Notes: generated by a model from the sequence alone, not told the origin. Positions 28,264-36,995 are shown, numbered from the stretch's first letter. The stretch is DNA of 64,000 bases from Alcanivorax sp. DP30 (GCF_009882945.1 NZ_WTUY01000005.1:599863-663862); one strand, 5' to 3'. Made by a program: numbers and translations.

Positions 28264-28929
28264 ATGCAGGACAGCGCGGATCTCGTTGGCGGGGTAGGAG
28301 GGGGGCACCTTGATGGTCTGGTCGAGGGGCTGGTGCGTGACAGCTTTGCAGTGTCACCCGGCTTTGCCCCGCTTTCTCTGGTGCGCGCTTTGCGCAAGGA
28401 AGCCCGGGAACGTGATCGTCTGGGCGAGTTCCGCCTTGCAGGCATTGGCCGTCGTCAGGATTACCAGAAAGACACCCGTATTCGCAGTGACCGAACCTGT
28501 TGGTTGAAGGGCGACACCCTGGCCCAGTGCCAGTGGCTGGAATATATGGAAGCGTTGCGTATGGCTGTGAACCAGTCCCTGTTTATGGGGCTGTTTGAGC
28601 TGGAATCGCATTTTGCCATTTACGGGCCGGGTGATTATTACCAGCGCCACATGGATGCGTTCAACGGTAACAACGGTCGTTTGTTGTCCGTGGTGTTGTA
28701 CCTGAATGAAGGCTGGCAGAGTGACTGGGGTGGGCGCTTGCGTGTCTGGCCGGGCCCGGATGCCACCAGCATTGCCACCGAGGTAGAGCCCCGTGCAGGC
28801 ACCCTGGTAGCCTTCCTCAGCGAGAAAATCCCTCACGAAGTCTTGGCAGCCACCCACGAACGCTACAGTATTGCGGGATGGTTTCGATGCAACAACACTA
28901 CCGCCGACTGGCTCGATCCGCCGCGCTGA
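28264..28929 (+). CDS. 2-oxoglutarate/Fe(II)-dependent oxygenase
   Basis: Non-heme iron oxygenase of 221 residues of the prolyl 4-hydroxylase-like type. The HxD metal pair is in YYQRHMDAF, the distal histidine in KIPHEVL, and the 2-oxoglutarate-binding arginine in ERYSIAGWF. A GTG at 28246 gives an alternative start overlapping the previous gene; ATG 28264 directly follows the ybjN-like stop. Its end overlaps the next gene (28887). The target is unknown; the adjoining secreted Gly-rich protein is not an obvious hydroxylation substrate because it is exported. Confidence 0.85.
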   Translation: MQDSADLVGGVGGGHLDGLVEGLVRDSFAVSPGFAPLSLVRALRKEARERDRLGEFRLAGIGRRQDYQKDTRIRSDRTCWLKGDTLAQCQWLEYMEALRMAVNQSLFMGLFELESHFAIYGPGDYYQRHMDAFNGNNGRLLSVVLYLNEGWQSDWGGRLRVWPGPDATSIATEVEPRAGTLVAFLSEKIPHEVLAATHERYSIAGWFRCNNTTADWLDPPR

Positions 28930-30932
28930 TTCTGGCAGGCCTGCTGTTTGCAGGTGCCGTGCACGGGCAATTGTGTGCGGAGCCCGGGCGTGACGGTTCC
29001 TCGCCGGTGGGCGCGGTGGTCAATACCTACTTTACCGGGCCCGATTCCCAGGTGCTCACTGCCGGAACGCGTTCCTTCACGCTGAGCCGCGCCCGCGGTG
29101 CGTCCCCACTGATGCCCGGCGATCTTGCGCTGCTGCTGCAGGTTCAGGGCGCCACCATCCTCACCCACAATGATGCCCGTTACGGCCGGCTGCAGAGTCA
29201 CCAGCTGCACGCTGAATGGGTACGTATCGAACAGCTGGAAGGCAGCACCCTGCGGGTGCGTGGTGGTGGCGCTGGCGGCGGCCTGTTGCACAGTTATGTC
29301 AATCAGCCAGCGAGCAAGCAGCAGGGCCGGTTTCGCTGGCAGCTGATCCGGGTTCCCCAGTACGACACCTTGGCGTTGACACAGGACCTCAATGCGTTGC
29401 CCTGGGATGGGTATACCGGTGGGGTTCTGGCTCTGGATGTACGCCGCAAGTTATCTCTCAATGGCCATCAGCTGGATGTGTCAGCGAGTGGATTACGGGG
29501 CGCTCCGGCGTTGTCGTTGCTGGGCGCGCTGGGTAGCCCGGACGACTGGCGCTATACCAGCCCTGGCGAGGCAGACCGCAAGGTGGCCTATGGCCATCAT
29601 GCCAGCAAGGGAGAAGGCATTGCCGGTACCCCGGTATTGTTGTTGCCGTCCGAGCAGGGCTACCCGTCAGGAGACATGGCGCGGGGAGCACCGGCCACGG
29701 CGGGCGGGGGGGGCAACGCGCTGGATCTTTCCCACCGGGCACTGGCCAGTGGAGGAGGTGGTGGCAACGGCCGGGCAGGGCAGGATGGTCTGCCCGAGAG
29801 CGGCGGCGGCAAGGGCGGTGCCACTGCCCCTGCCGGGTTGCGCCTGGGCAGCGGTGGCGGTGCCGCCGCCCGTAGCAAGGGGGACGGCGGTGATGGAGGC
29901 AATGGCGGCGGTTTGCTGCTGGTGAGAGCGGCCGGCCTGCTGGGGCCGGGGACGCTATCCCTTGCGGGTGCCAGTGGAACGGTGGCTGGCCGGGCGGGCG
30001 GTGGAGGCGGCAGCGGAGGCTCGCTTTGGCTGGATATGCCGGCGGGCTCGCTGTTGCCGGTGACCCTGGATCTGGCGGGTGGAAAGGGGGCTGCCGGTGG
30101 AGGCGCCGGTGGCGCAGGACAGCGCCTGGCAGCCGCTGCCCAACCCTGGCCAGGATTCGCGATATTGGCTGTGCCCGGGGCGCAAGGGGGCTACCAGTGC
30201 CGGCCCGCCGGACATTGGGTGTCTGGTCTGGTGTTCGAAGATAACGGCGCAGGCAAGCCGTCCGGGGCCTTTAATGGCAAGCAAGATGATGGCGAGCAGG
30301 TTTTGCCCGGCGTGCCGTTCGTGCTGAAGGACAGCAAGGGGCTTGAGCTGCAGGCCGCCAGCGGAAAATCCGGTGGCATCAGTCTGCGGCTGTCGGAGGC
30401 ACAGAGTCAGGGCCAGGCCATGACGCTGTCGGCGGCCTTGCCGGAAAAGTACCTGCTGCCGCGAGTACCGGATATCCAGGGCGTAGCGGGTCAGCACCAG
30501 GGCCAGAAAGTGAGCTGGCCCCTGACTGCCCAGCCGGATCGCCATTCCGGGCCTCTGAATCTCGCTCTGGTGACAATGCCACTATGGCAGGCACCAGCTA
30601 CCCAGCGGGTCGCTGCGGGGGGCAAGGCAGTGGTGACCTTCCGCTATCACGCCACGCTTTCGGGTGAGGTGCGATTCATCAGCGAGACTCATGGTGTGAG
30701 TGGTTTGCTCATGGATCGAGCCTGTTCTGGTAATAGTGAGCGCTGGAACAGCGGCAGCAGCCCCCGCTGGACGGTCACCGCAGGGGAACAATTGTGTGTG
30801 CGCGTGCCGGTGGCGGTTGCGGATCAGCCTCTGGCGCTAGCGGTGAGTGCAGAGACCTATCCTGCCGGGGCACCGCAGGGCTTTGAGGTGCCCGTCTTGC
30901 AGGCGATTACCCGGCTCACCATTGCCCGTTGA
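28887..30932 (+). CDS. Secreted glycine-rich protein of unknown function
   Basis: Predicted exported protein of about 681 residues. The signal peptide covers about 1-28 (RSAALILAGLLFAGAVHGQ). The N-terminal region (to about 240) is beta-rich, starting with LCAEPGRDGSS. Residues about 265-420 are strikingly glycine-rich (AGGGGNALD, ASGGGGGNGRAGQDG, GGDGGNGGG, GGGGGSGGS), probably beta-helical or polyglycine-II-like. The C-terminal 250 residues look like Ig-like or SpaA-like beta domains (FEDNGAGKPSGAFNGKQDDG). It may be a surface or matrix protein. It superficially resembles PE_PGRS proteins in composition only. The start at 28887 is chosen for a GCGGGATGG stretch upstream. Confidence 0.75.
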   Translation: MQQHYRRLARSAALILAGLLFAGAVHGQLCAEPGRDGSSPVGAVVNTYFTGPDSQVLTAGTRSFTLSRARGASPLMPGDLALLLQVQGATILTHNDARYGRLQSHQLHAEWVRIEQLEGSTLRVRGGGAGGGLLHSYVNQPASKQQGRFRWQLIRVPQYDTLALTQDLNALPWDGYTGGVLALDVRRKLSLNGHQLDVSASGLRGAPALSLLGALGSPDDWRYTSPGEADRKVAYGHHASKGEGIAGTPVLLLPSEQGYPSGDMARGAPATAGGGGNALDLSHRALASGGGGGNGRAGQDGLPESGGGKGGATAPAGLRLGSGGGAAARSKGDGGDGGNGGGLLLVRAAGLLGPGTLSLAGASGTVAGRAGGGGGSGGSLWLDMPAGSLLPVTLDLAGGKGAAGGGAGGAGQRLAAAAQPWPGFAILAVPGAQGGYQCRPAGHWVSGLVFEDNGAGKPSGAFNGKQDDGEQVLPGVPFVLKDSKGLELQAASGKSGGISLRLSEAQSQGQAMTLSAALPEKYLLPRVPDIQGVAGQHQGQKVSWPLTAQPDRHSGPLNLALVTMPLWQAPATQRVAAGGKAVVTFRYHATLSGEVRFISETHGVSGLLMDRACSGNSERWNSGSSPRWTVTAGEQLCVRVPVAVADQPLALAVSAETYPAGAPQGFEVPVLQAITRLTIAR

Positions 30933-30950
30933 CCCGCTCTGTTACGCGCA

Positions 30951-30978
30951 CTTGAAAAGCGTTTTTCCGTCCCCATTT
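30951..30978 (+). promoter_or_regulatory. Sigma-32 (RpoH) heat-shock promoter
   Basis: CTTGAAA (30951-30957), a 13-bp spacer, CCCCATTT (30971-30978): a near-perfect match to the RpoH consensus, 130 bp upstream of the small heat-shock protein gene. Confidence 0.9.
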
Positions 30979-31111
30979 CTGGTTTTGTGACAAGACCGGT
31001 CTGAAGCGTTCTGCCACTCACGGCAGGCGCTTTCTGTCACGCGAATCTGATTGTTAACCATGATGCAGTGGATGCTTGCGGGGTCTGCTGTGGCTGATGA
31101 GGATGAGTGTG

Positions 31112-31561
31112 ATGAATACAGGTTTTTCCCTTGCGCCCCTGTTCCGCCATTCGGTGGGATTCGACCGCTTTGATGAATTGCTGGATGCTGCCCTGCGTGC
31201 GGACCAGTCCAGCAGTTACCCCCCCTATGACATTATTCGCGAAAGCGATGGCCGCTATCGCATCGTGATGGCGGTGGCAGGTTTCCGGCGCAGTGATATC
31301 GAGATTACCGTTCAGGAAAACGAGCTGCGTATCCGTGGTGGTCTGCCCAGCCAGCAGGATGACGAGCGAACCTGGTTGCATCGGGGCATCGCTCGCCGTG
31401 CTTTCGAGCGTACCTTCAAGCTGGCCGACCATGTTGAAGTGGCCTCGGCGGGACTGGATGACGGTTTGCTGACAGTGACCCTGGAGCGGGTTGTGCCGGA
31501 GGAAAAAAAGCCGCGCATTATCCCTGTGGATGGAGAGGCTGCACCTACAAAAAGCAATTAA
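31112..31561 (+). CDS. Hsp20 / IbpA-type small heat-shock protein
   Basis: Small heat-shock chaperone of 149 residues that holds unfolding proteins until DnaK/ClpB act. The alpha-crystallin domain (about 38-130) includes PPYDIIRESDGRYRIVMAVAGF, LRIRGG and ERTFKLADHVEVASAGLDDGLLTVTLERV. It is very like the IbpA/IbpB class. ATG 31112 is favoured over upstream ATGs because GAGG then lies about 9 nt before it. A sigma-32 promoter lies upstream and a terminator follows. Confidence 0.93.
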   Translation: MNTGFSLAPLFRHSVGFDRFDELLDAALRADQSSSYPPYDIIRESDGRYRIVMAVAGFRRSDIEITVQENELRIRGGLPSQQDDERTWLHRGIARRAFERTFKLADHVEVASAGLDDGLLTVTLERVVPEEKKPRIIPVDGEAAPTKSN

Positions 31562-31599
31562 TCGCTAACAGTTTGTGACGCGAATTTTGTGACACAGTA

Positions 31600-31623
31600 A
31601 AGGGGTCGGGCAGACCCCTTTTT
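31600..31623 (+). terminator. Rho-independent terminator of the hsp20 gene
   Basis: AAGGGGTC, GGGCA loop, GACCCCTT, then TTT. Confidence 0.85.
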
Positions 31624-31754
31624 GCTAATTTGGATTTGCAGAAAGCGGTTTCTGGCTTGTCCGGCAGGGCAGTCAGCCCCGCCTCAAGCGCCTCCGACCC
31701 CTGATCAGGACGATCAGGAGCGACCCCATTGTCAGCCATAGGGAGCGGCAAGCA

Positions 31755-32273
31755 ATGAAACGACTCTATTACTTCACCAAGTCACTGGCCTCAGTGAAGG
31801 GCATCACCAACGAGCTTCAGCAGGTCGGTATCGGTGAGAACCACCTCCATGTCATGGGTAATGACACCATGGCCATTGCCCAGGCCCATGTTCACGGTAC
31901 TACTCCCTGGGAAGAGACCGACATCATGCACTCCGGTTTTGTCGGTGCGCTTGCCGGTATGGGGATCGGACTGCTGTCCGGTTTTCTGCTGGCAGGCATG
32001 GATCCTTGGGGAATGCAGCTCGATACCGGTGCGATAATCGGTGCGACCCTGTTTGGCACCTGTTTCGGCGCCTGGCTCGGCGGTTTGCGTGGCGTCTCCA
32101 GCCAGAATCATCATCTGACACCCTATATGGACAGGGTGATGGAAGGTGACTACCTGATGATGGTTGATGCCGACGATGATAATCAGGCGGGCAAGATCGA
32201 GAGGGTCATGGCTGGTCATCGTCATGAAGCCGAAGAAGCCGGCCGCGAAGAGCACTTCAGCCCCTTCGACTGA
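31755..32273 (+). CDS. Membrane protein with Gly-zipper helices (DUF1269-like)
   Basis: Protein of 172 residues. The N-terminal 50 residues look like a small ferredoxin-like fold (MKRLYYFTKSLASVKGITNEL, HLHVMGNDT). Two glycine-rich transmembrane helices follow (FVGALAGMGIGLLSGFLLAG and GAIIGATLFGTCFGAWLGGL), then a soluble histidine/acid-rich C-terminus. Similar proteins are common in Pseudomonas and relatives and are usually annotated as DUF1269 or general-stress-like; the function is unknown. Proximity to hsp20 suggests a stress role, which is inference. Confidence 0.75.
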   Translation: MKRLYYFTKSLASVKGITNELQQVGIGENHLHVMGNDTMAIAQAHVHGTTPWEETDIMHSGFVGALAGMGIGLLSGFLLAGMDPWGMQLDTGAIIGATLFGTCFGAWLGGLRGVSSQNHHLTPYMDRVMEGDYLMMVDADDDNQAGKIERVMAGHRHEAEEAGREEHFSPFD

Positions 32274-32318
32274 TTACGTTTGAGCTCTTACGCAAAAGAC
32301 GAACGGTGGGGTTGCCTC

Positions 32319-32369
32319 AGAGGACACACAGACCAGACTGACTGTTTCCCAGCGGTCTGGGTGTCCTCT
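32319..32369. repeat. Long inverted repeat between convergent genes
   Basis: Two 16-bp arms (AGAGGACACACAGACC and its complement, one mismatch) around a 19-nt loop. It could fold in transcripts from either side and act as a terminator or RNA-stability element. Confidence 0.6.
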
Positions 32370-32399
32370 TCAGCGCTTCAGTGCTCTGCGGTGAACAGG

Positions 32400-33416
32400 C
32401 TAGAGCTGCATCCAGTAGTCCGCCACATCCAGCATACGCTGACTGAACCCCCATTCATTGTCGTACCAGGCCAGTAACTTGGTTTGCTGGCCGATCTGTC
32501 GTGTGTGGTTGGTATCGACAATGCAGGAGAAGGGCTGGTGATTGAAGTCTCCGGACACCAGCGGGATGTGGTTGATCGCCATGACGCCCTGCAGTGGGCC
32601 ATGGGCAGCATTGCTGAGCGCCTCGTGGATTTCCTCCATGCTGGCCGGCTTGTCCAGCAGTACGGTCAGATCCGTTAGTGACACGTTCAGCGTTGGTACC
32701 CGCACCGCCAGCCCATCCAGCCTGCCAGCCAGGTGGGGAAGCACCTTGCCCACAGCCTTCGCCGCACCGGTACTGGTGGGGATCATGTTCACCGCAGCCG
32801 CCCGCGCCCGCAACAAATCGCCGTGGGCCTTGTCCACCAGATTCTGATCATTGGTGTAACTGTGGATGGTGGTCATCAGTCCTTGCCGGACGGTAAAGGT
32901 CTGATCAAGCACATCCACCAGCGGCGCCAGACAGTTGGTGGTGCAGGACGCATTGGAGACAATCCTGTGCTCTGCACTCAGGCTCGCATGGTTCACCCCG
33001 TAGACCACCATGGCATCGGCATCTTCCACCGGATAACTGCACAGCACGCGCGGTGCCCCGGCCGTGAGATGCTCCTGCAGCGCGGCGCGTGTCTTGAATT
33101 TGCCGGCACACTCGATCACCAGATCCGGTTTGAGACTTTGCCAGGGCAGGTCGGACAATTCCTTGTGGGAAGAACAGGGAACGCGATGGCCATCGATTTC
33201 CAGATAACCGTTATCGTAATGGACGGAGTGCTCCCAGCGGCCGTGGGTGCTGTCGAAGGCCAGCAAGTGGGCCAGCACCTTGAAATCTGCCAGGTCATTG
33301 ATGCCGACAAGAGTAAAGCGGTCTCCTGCCGGGTGGTCGCTGAGGGCGCGGACAATACAACGCCCGATGCGGCCGAAGCCGTTGATGGCAATGCGAATTT
33401 GTCCTTTTCCAGCCAT
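32400..33416 (-). CDS. gap: Type I glyceraldehyde-3-phosphate dehydrogenase
   Basis: NAD(P)-dependent dehydrogenase of 338 residues. The Rossmann motif is INGFGRIGR, the catalytic cysteine is in SNASCTTNCLAPL, and the catalytic histidine region is TIHSYTNDQ. NDLADFKVLAHLL gives the NAD-ribose aspartate. The C-terminus carries WYDNEWGFSQRMLDV. ATG 33416 has GGAG upstream. Both GapA and erythrose-4-phosphate dehydrogenase (Epd) belong to this family; with no pgk or pdxB neighbour, the choice is uncertain, and glycolytic or gluconeogenic GAPDH is the default. Confidence 0.93.
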   Translation of the reverse strand: MAGKGQIRIAINGFGRIGRCIVRALSDHPAGDRFTLVGINDLADFKVLAHLLAFDSTHGRWEHSVHYDNGYLEIDGHRVPCSSHKELSDLPWQSLKPDLVIECAGKFKTRAALQEHLTAGAPRVLCSYPVEDADAMVVYGVNHASLSAEHRIVSNASCTTNCLAPLVDVLDQTFTVRQGLMTTIHSYTNDQNLVDKAHGDLLRARAAAVNMIPTSTGAAKAVGKVLPHLAGRLDGLAVRVPTLNVSLTDLTVLLDKPASMEEIHEALSNAAHGPLQGVMAINHIPLVSGDFNHQPFSCIVDTNHTRQIGQQTKLLAWYDNEWGFSQRMLDVADYWMQL

Positions 33417-33580
33417 GGTGCAGTCTCCGTCTACCCCGATATTTCAGTGTAGACCTGTGCGGGTGTTGATCAAGCTTTGTTCAGACGAACGGCAGCGTCT
33501 TGCAAAGCAACATCGCTTTGTCGCACAATGCGCCCTCGCTTCGTGGCCGCCAGGCCCGTGCGCGTTATGGTCGACCCGTC

Positions 33581-33678
<98 letters not shown>

Positions 33679-33841
33679 TCCTAATTTCGCTTCCCCTTCC
33701 TCGTTTCACGCAAAACCCAAATCCCGCTCCAGATTCGCACAACCTGCTCCTTGCACTGTCCTCCTTTCGGGAACTTCGCTAGCATAAGCGGCTGAATTTC
33801 AATTCCTTTGTCTTGGTGGCCAAGAAAGCCGCTGGAGTGCT

Positions 33842-35794
33842 ATGAGTTATCAGGTTCTTGCCCGCAAATACCGTCCCCGCACCTTTGATGAACTGGTGGG
33901 GCAGGAGCATGTCTCGCGGGCCCTGATGCATGCGCTGGATCAGGATCGTCTGCACCACGCCTATCTGTTTACCGGTACCCGTGGGGTGGGCAAGACCACC
34001 ATCGCGCGGATCCTGTCGCGCTGCCTCAATTGCGAGCAAGGTGTCAGTGCCCGTCCCTGTGGTGTCTGTCCCACCTGCCTGGAAATCAACGAAGGCCGCT
34101 TCGTGGATCTGATTGAGGTGGATGCGGCCAGCCGGACCAAGGTGGAAGACACCCGCGAGCTGCTGGACAACGTGCAGTACGCGCCTACCCGGGGTCGTTA
34201 CAAGGTGTACCTGATCGATGAGGTGCACATGCTCTCGGCGCATTCCTTCAATGCACTGCTCAAGACCCTGGAAGAGCCACCGCCCCATGTGAAGTTCCTG
34301 CTTGCCACCACTGATCCGCAGAAGCTGCCGGTGACAGTGCTGTCACGCTGTCTGCAGTTCAGTCTCAAGGCCCTGCCGCCGGAGCAGATTGCCGGTCACC
34401 TGAAGGCGCTGCTGGACAAGGAAATGATCCGTTATGACGAGCCGGCACTGTTATCTCTGGGCAGGGCCGCGCAGGGCTCCATGCGCGATGCCCTCAGCCT
34501 GACAGACCAGGCCATTTCCTTTGGCGGAGAACAGCTGGGCAGTGAGGCCGTCAATGCCATGCTCGGCACCGTGGATCGCAATCACGTGCTGACTTTGCTG
34601 GTGGCGCTGGCGGAACAGGAATCGGGAGGCGTACTCAAGGCGCTGGCGTCGGTGTGTGAACACAGCCCCGGTGAGCTGGCGCTGCTGGATGAACTGATCA
34701 GCCAACTGCACCAGATTGCGGTGTGTCAGGCGGTGCCCGGTGAGGCGGACGAGACCCTGATCAAGCTGGCTGCTGCGCTGACTGCAGAACAGGTACAGCT
34801 CTATTACGATGTGGCCCTGCGTGGTCGTCGTGACCTGCAGGATGCCCCGGATACCCGTGCGGCGCTGGAAATGTTGCTGCTGCGGATGGTGCTGTTTACT
34901 CCGAAAGGTGTGCTGCCCGCCCAGGGGGGCGGCGCAGCCCCTGCAAAAAAGCCTGAACCGCAAGCGCCGTCGGCTGAAGCCGATGGTCGTCCTGACTTGC
35001 GGGCTTTGCTGGATACTCCGAAGCCGGCCACGGTGGCGGCGCAGCCTGCGTCCCGGCCGGCGGCAAATCCGCAGCCACAACCGGCACCGACCCAGCCCCA
35101 GTCGGTGAATCAGGCGCCGGCCCCCGCGCCTGCCTTGGCGGCCAGTGAGCCCTCGCAAACGGTGGCCTCGGCACCGGCGCAGGATACCCCGCCCTGGGAA
35201 GAGGACGTCCCCCCCTGGGAAGACGAGCCGGCCAGTGGACAACAGCCTGAGGCAGTGAGCCCGGAGGCCGCACCGCAAGAGTCCCAGGCTGAAGCTCAAT
35301 CAGGGGAACAAAGCGGGAACCCGGATAATGGGCAGCCAGCTACGCCGACCGCAGAACCTGAGACACCGCTGGCGCCCCTGCCTGAACCCACAAGCGAAGC
35401 GGAAGTGGCCACCTGGTGGGCGGCGTTGCTGCTGCGGCTGGATCTGGATGGCACGGTGCGCAATATCGCCCGCAATGCGGTGCTGGTCAGTCGTGAACAG
35501 CACATCTGGACCCTGCGTATCAGCACTGGTCATCAGGTGTTGGTCAACCGTGAACGTCTCGATGAATTGTCAGCGGCCCTTGAAAATTATTTCCAGCGCC
35601 GCATCCAGGTTCAGGTGGAGTATGAGCAGAAGGCCGGGGATACCCCGGAGCTGATGGCCGAAGCCAAACGTCAGGAAATCCTGGCGGACGCAATACACAC
35701 CCTGCACCAGGATCCGGTGGTGCAGCAGCTGGTGGGCCGCTTCAACGGCCGCCTGGACGAAGACAGCGTGACCCCGAAACAGACAGTAGAATAG
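33842..35794 (+). CDS. dnaX: DNA polymerase III subunits tau and gamma
   Basis: Clamp-loader ATPase, 650 residues as tau. AAA+ motifs are Walker A GTRGVGKTT, a zinc module with cysteines in LNCEQGVSARPCGVCPTC, and Walker B LIDEVHML; the sensor arginine is near TTDPQKLPVTVLSRC. Domain III ends near residue 370. A Pro/Ala/Glu-rich linker (about 370-520) follows, then the C-terminal tau domains that bind DnaB and the polymerase alpha subunit. A slippery A-AAA-AAG heptamer (34945-34951) in the right frame predicts a shorter gamma form of 371 residues ending at TGA 34954-34956. It is upstream of ybaB-recR, the classic order. Confidence 0.96.
   Translation: MSYQVLARKYRPRTFDELVGQEHVSRALMHALDQDRLHHAYLFTGTRGVGKTTIARILSRCLNCEQGVSARPCGVCPTCLEINEGRFVDLIEVDAASRTKVEDTRELLDNVQYAPTRGRYKVYLIDEVHMLSAHSFNALLKTLEEPPPHVKFLLATTDPQKLPVTVLSRCLQFSLKALPPEQIAGHLKALLDKEMIRYDEPALLSLGRAAQGSMRDALSLTDQAISFGGEQLGSEAVNAMLGTVDRNHVLTLLVALAEQESGGVLKALASVCEHSPGELALLDELISQLHQIAVCQAVPGEADETLIKLAAALTAEQVQLYYDVALRGRRDLQDAPDTRAALEMLLLRMVLFTPKGVLPAQGGGAAPAKKPEPQAPSAEADGRPDLRALLDTPKPATVAAQPASRPAANPQPQPAPTQPQSVNQAPAPAPALAASEPSQTVASAPAQDTPPWEEDVPPWEDEPASGQQPEAVSPEAAPQESQAEAQSGEQSGNPDNGQPATPTAEPETPLAPLPEPTSEAEVATWWAALLLRLDLDGTVRNIARNAVLVSREQHIWTLRISTGHQVLVNRERLDELSAALENYFQRRIQVQVEYEQKAGDTPELMAEAKRQEILADAIHTLHQDPVVQQLVGRFNGRLDEDSVTPKQTVE
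34945..34985 (+). promoter_or_regulatory. Programmed -1 frameshift site in dnaX
   Basis: The heptamer A AAA AAG (34945-34951) is in the tau frame exactly as in E. coli dnaX. After a -1 slip, the ribosome reads AAA AAA GCC TGA and stops, giving gamma. A G-rich stretch upstream (34923-34929) could be the internal SD stimulator, and a 7-bp hairpin (34968-34974 with 34979-34985, TGAA loop) lies downstream. Confidence 0.75.
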
Positions 35795-35884
35795 TGATGC
35801 CCGACGCCTGACCCCGCGACACTTTTGTGTTTCAGCGTTGCGGATTCGGCGCCCAGCGCCAGGCGTATTTATTTGGAGACCCCC

Positions 35885-36202
35885 ATGGACTTTGATATCA
35901 ATTCTCTCATGCAGCAGGCCCAGGCCATGCAGGAGAAAATGAAGAAAATGCAGGAAGAGGCCGCCAACGCGGAAGTCACTGGCGAAGCCGGCGCGGGCCT
36001 GGTCAAGGTGACCATGAATGGTCGCCATGATGTGAAATCCGTGAGCGTGGATGACTCGCTGATGAGCGAAGACAAGGAATTACTGGAAGACCTGCTGGCT
36101 GCTGCAGTGAACGATGCCGTGCGTCGGGTGGAAAAACAGCAGCAGGACAACATGCAGAACATGGCCGGTGGTTTCCCGTTTCCGCCTGATTTCAAACTCT
36201 AG
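35885..36202 (+). CDS. ybaB: YbaB/EbfC nucleoid-associated protein
   Basis: Small dimeric DNA-binding protein of 105 residues. The long first helix [20 protein letters not shown] forms the tweezer-like arm, followed by the [18 protein letters not shown] sheet and a helical end. The start is ATG 35885, with TTGGAGA upstream; the frame extends further but without family resemblance. It lies between dnaX and recR as in most gammaproteobacteria. Confidence 0.95.
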   Translation: MDFDINSLMQQAQAMQEKMKKMQEEAANAEVTGEAGAGLVKVTMNGRHDVKSVSVDDSLMSEDKELLEDLLAAAVNDAVRRVEKQQQDNMQNMAGGFPFPPDFKL

Positions 36203-36222
36203 TCCCTCTTTAGGATTTTGCC

Positions 36223-36825
36223 TTGAAGCACGCACCCCTGGTTGACCAGTTAATCAATGCCTTCACTTGCCTGCCCGGCGTGGGGCCGCGTTCTGCCCAG
36301 CGCATGGCCTATGCCCTGCTGGACCGTGGGCGTGAGCAGGGGCGCCGGCTTGGTGATGCACTCCATGCGGCCATGGACGGCGTGCAGCACTGTCAGCGCT
36401 GTCGTAATTATGCAGAAGCGGAGTTGTGTCCCATCTGCGAGAGCCCAAAGCGGGATGCTTCGCTGATCTGCATCGTTTCTACCCCTGCCGATGTGTTGGC
36501 GTTTGAGCAGTCAGGAGAATACCTTGGACACTATTTTGTGCTGATGGGGGAGTTGTCACCACTGGATGGCATCGGACCCCGGGAGTTGGGGCTCGATGTG
36601 CTGGAGCAGCGTCTCCAGGGCGGGGAAATTCGCGAGCTGATCCTGGCCACCGGCACCACCGTGGAAGGCGAAGCCACCGCGCATTATGTACTGGATCTGG
36701 CTCAGGATGCCGGGGTACAAGTGACCCGTATCGCCCAGGGCGTGCCCATGGGCGGCGATCTGGAATTTGTCGATGGCGCCACCCTGGCCCAGGCACTGCG
36801 CGCGCGCCGACCGTTCGAAAGCTGA
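36223..36825 (+). CDS. recR: Recombination mediator protein RecR
   Basis: Ring-forming protein of 200 residues that with RecF and RecO loads RecA on gapped DNA. Helix-hairpin-helix at LPGVGPRSAQRMAYALL, four-cysteine zinc finger CQRCRNYAEAELCPIC, and the Toprim domain (ICIVSTPADVLAFEQSGEYLG to ELILATGTTVEGEATAHY) are all in order. The start is TTG 36223, preceded by TAGGA-like sequence, 20 bp after ybaB. Confidence 0.96.
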   Translation: MKHAPLVDQLINAFTCLPGVGPRSAQRMAYALLDRGREQGRRLGDALHAAMDGVQHCQRCRNYAEAELCPICESPKRDASLICIVSTPADVLAFEQSGEYLGHYFVLMGELSPLDGIGPRELGLDVLEQRLQGGEIRELILATGTTVEGEATAHYVLDLAQDAGVQVTRIAQGVPMGGDLEFVDGATLAQALRARRPFES

Positions 36826-36949
36826 ATCCCCCATGACAAGCCCGTTGCAGGCGTTTTCTGACAAACGCCTGCGGCAAATCCCGTTCCGTTCAATCCACAT
36901 AACCTTTTCGGGTGTATAGCCTTTCTCCCTGCCTCTCTGCTAAGGTCTG

Positions 36950-36967
36950 ACCAAGCAAGCGCTTGGT
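36950..36967. promoter_or_regulatory. Inverted repeat ACCAAGC-N4-GCTTGGT, candidate TetR-type operator
   Basis: A perfect 7-bp inverted repeat separated by 4 bp, 28 bp before the acyl-CoA dehydrogenase start. ACCAAGC...GCTTGGT is typical of TetR repressors of fatty acid degradation genes. The regulator itself is not in the window. Confidence 0.5.
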
Positions 36968-36995
36968 TAATATCGTGACTAGAGAGGGAGCCCCT

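Noticed and set aside
29640-30140. Gly-rich region as evidence of a PE_PGRS protein
   Set aside because: Only composition is shared; no PE domain, and the organism is clearly a gammaproteobacterium.
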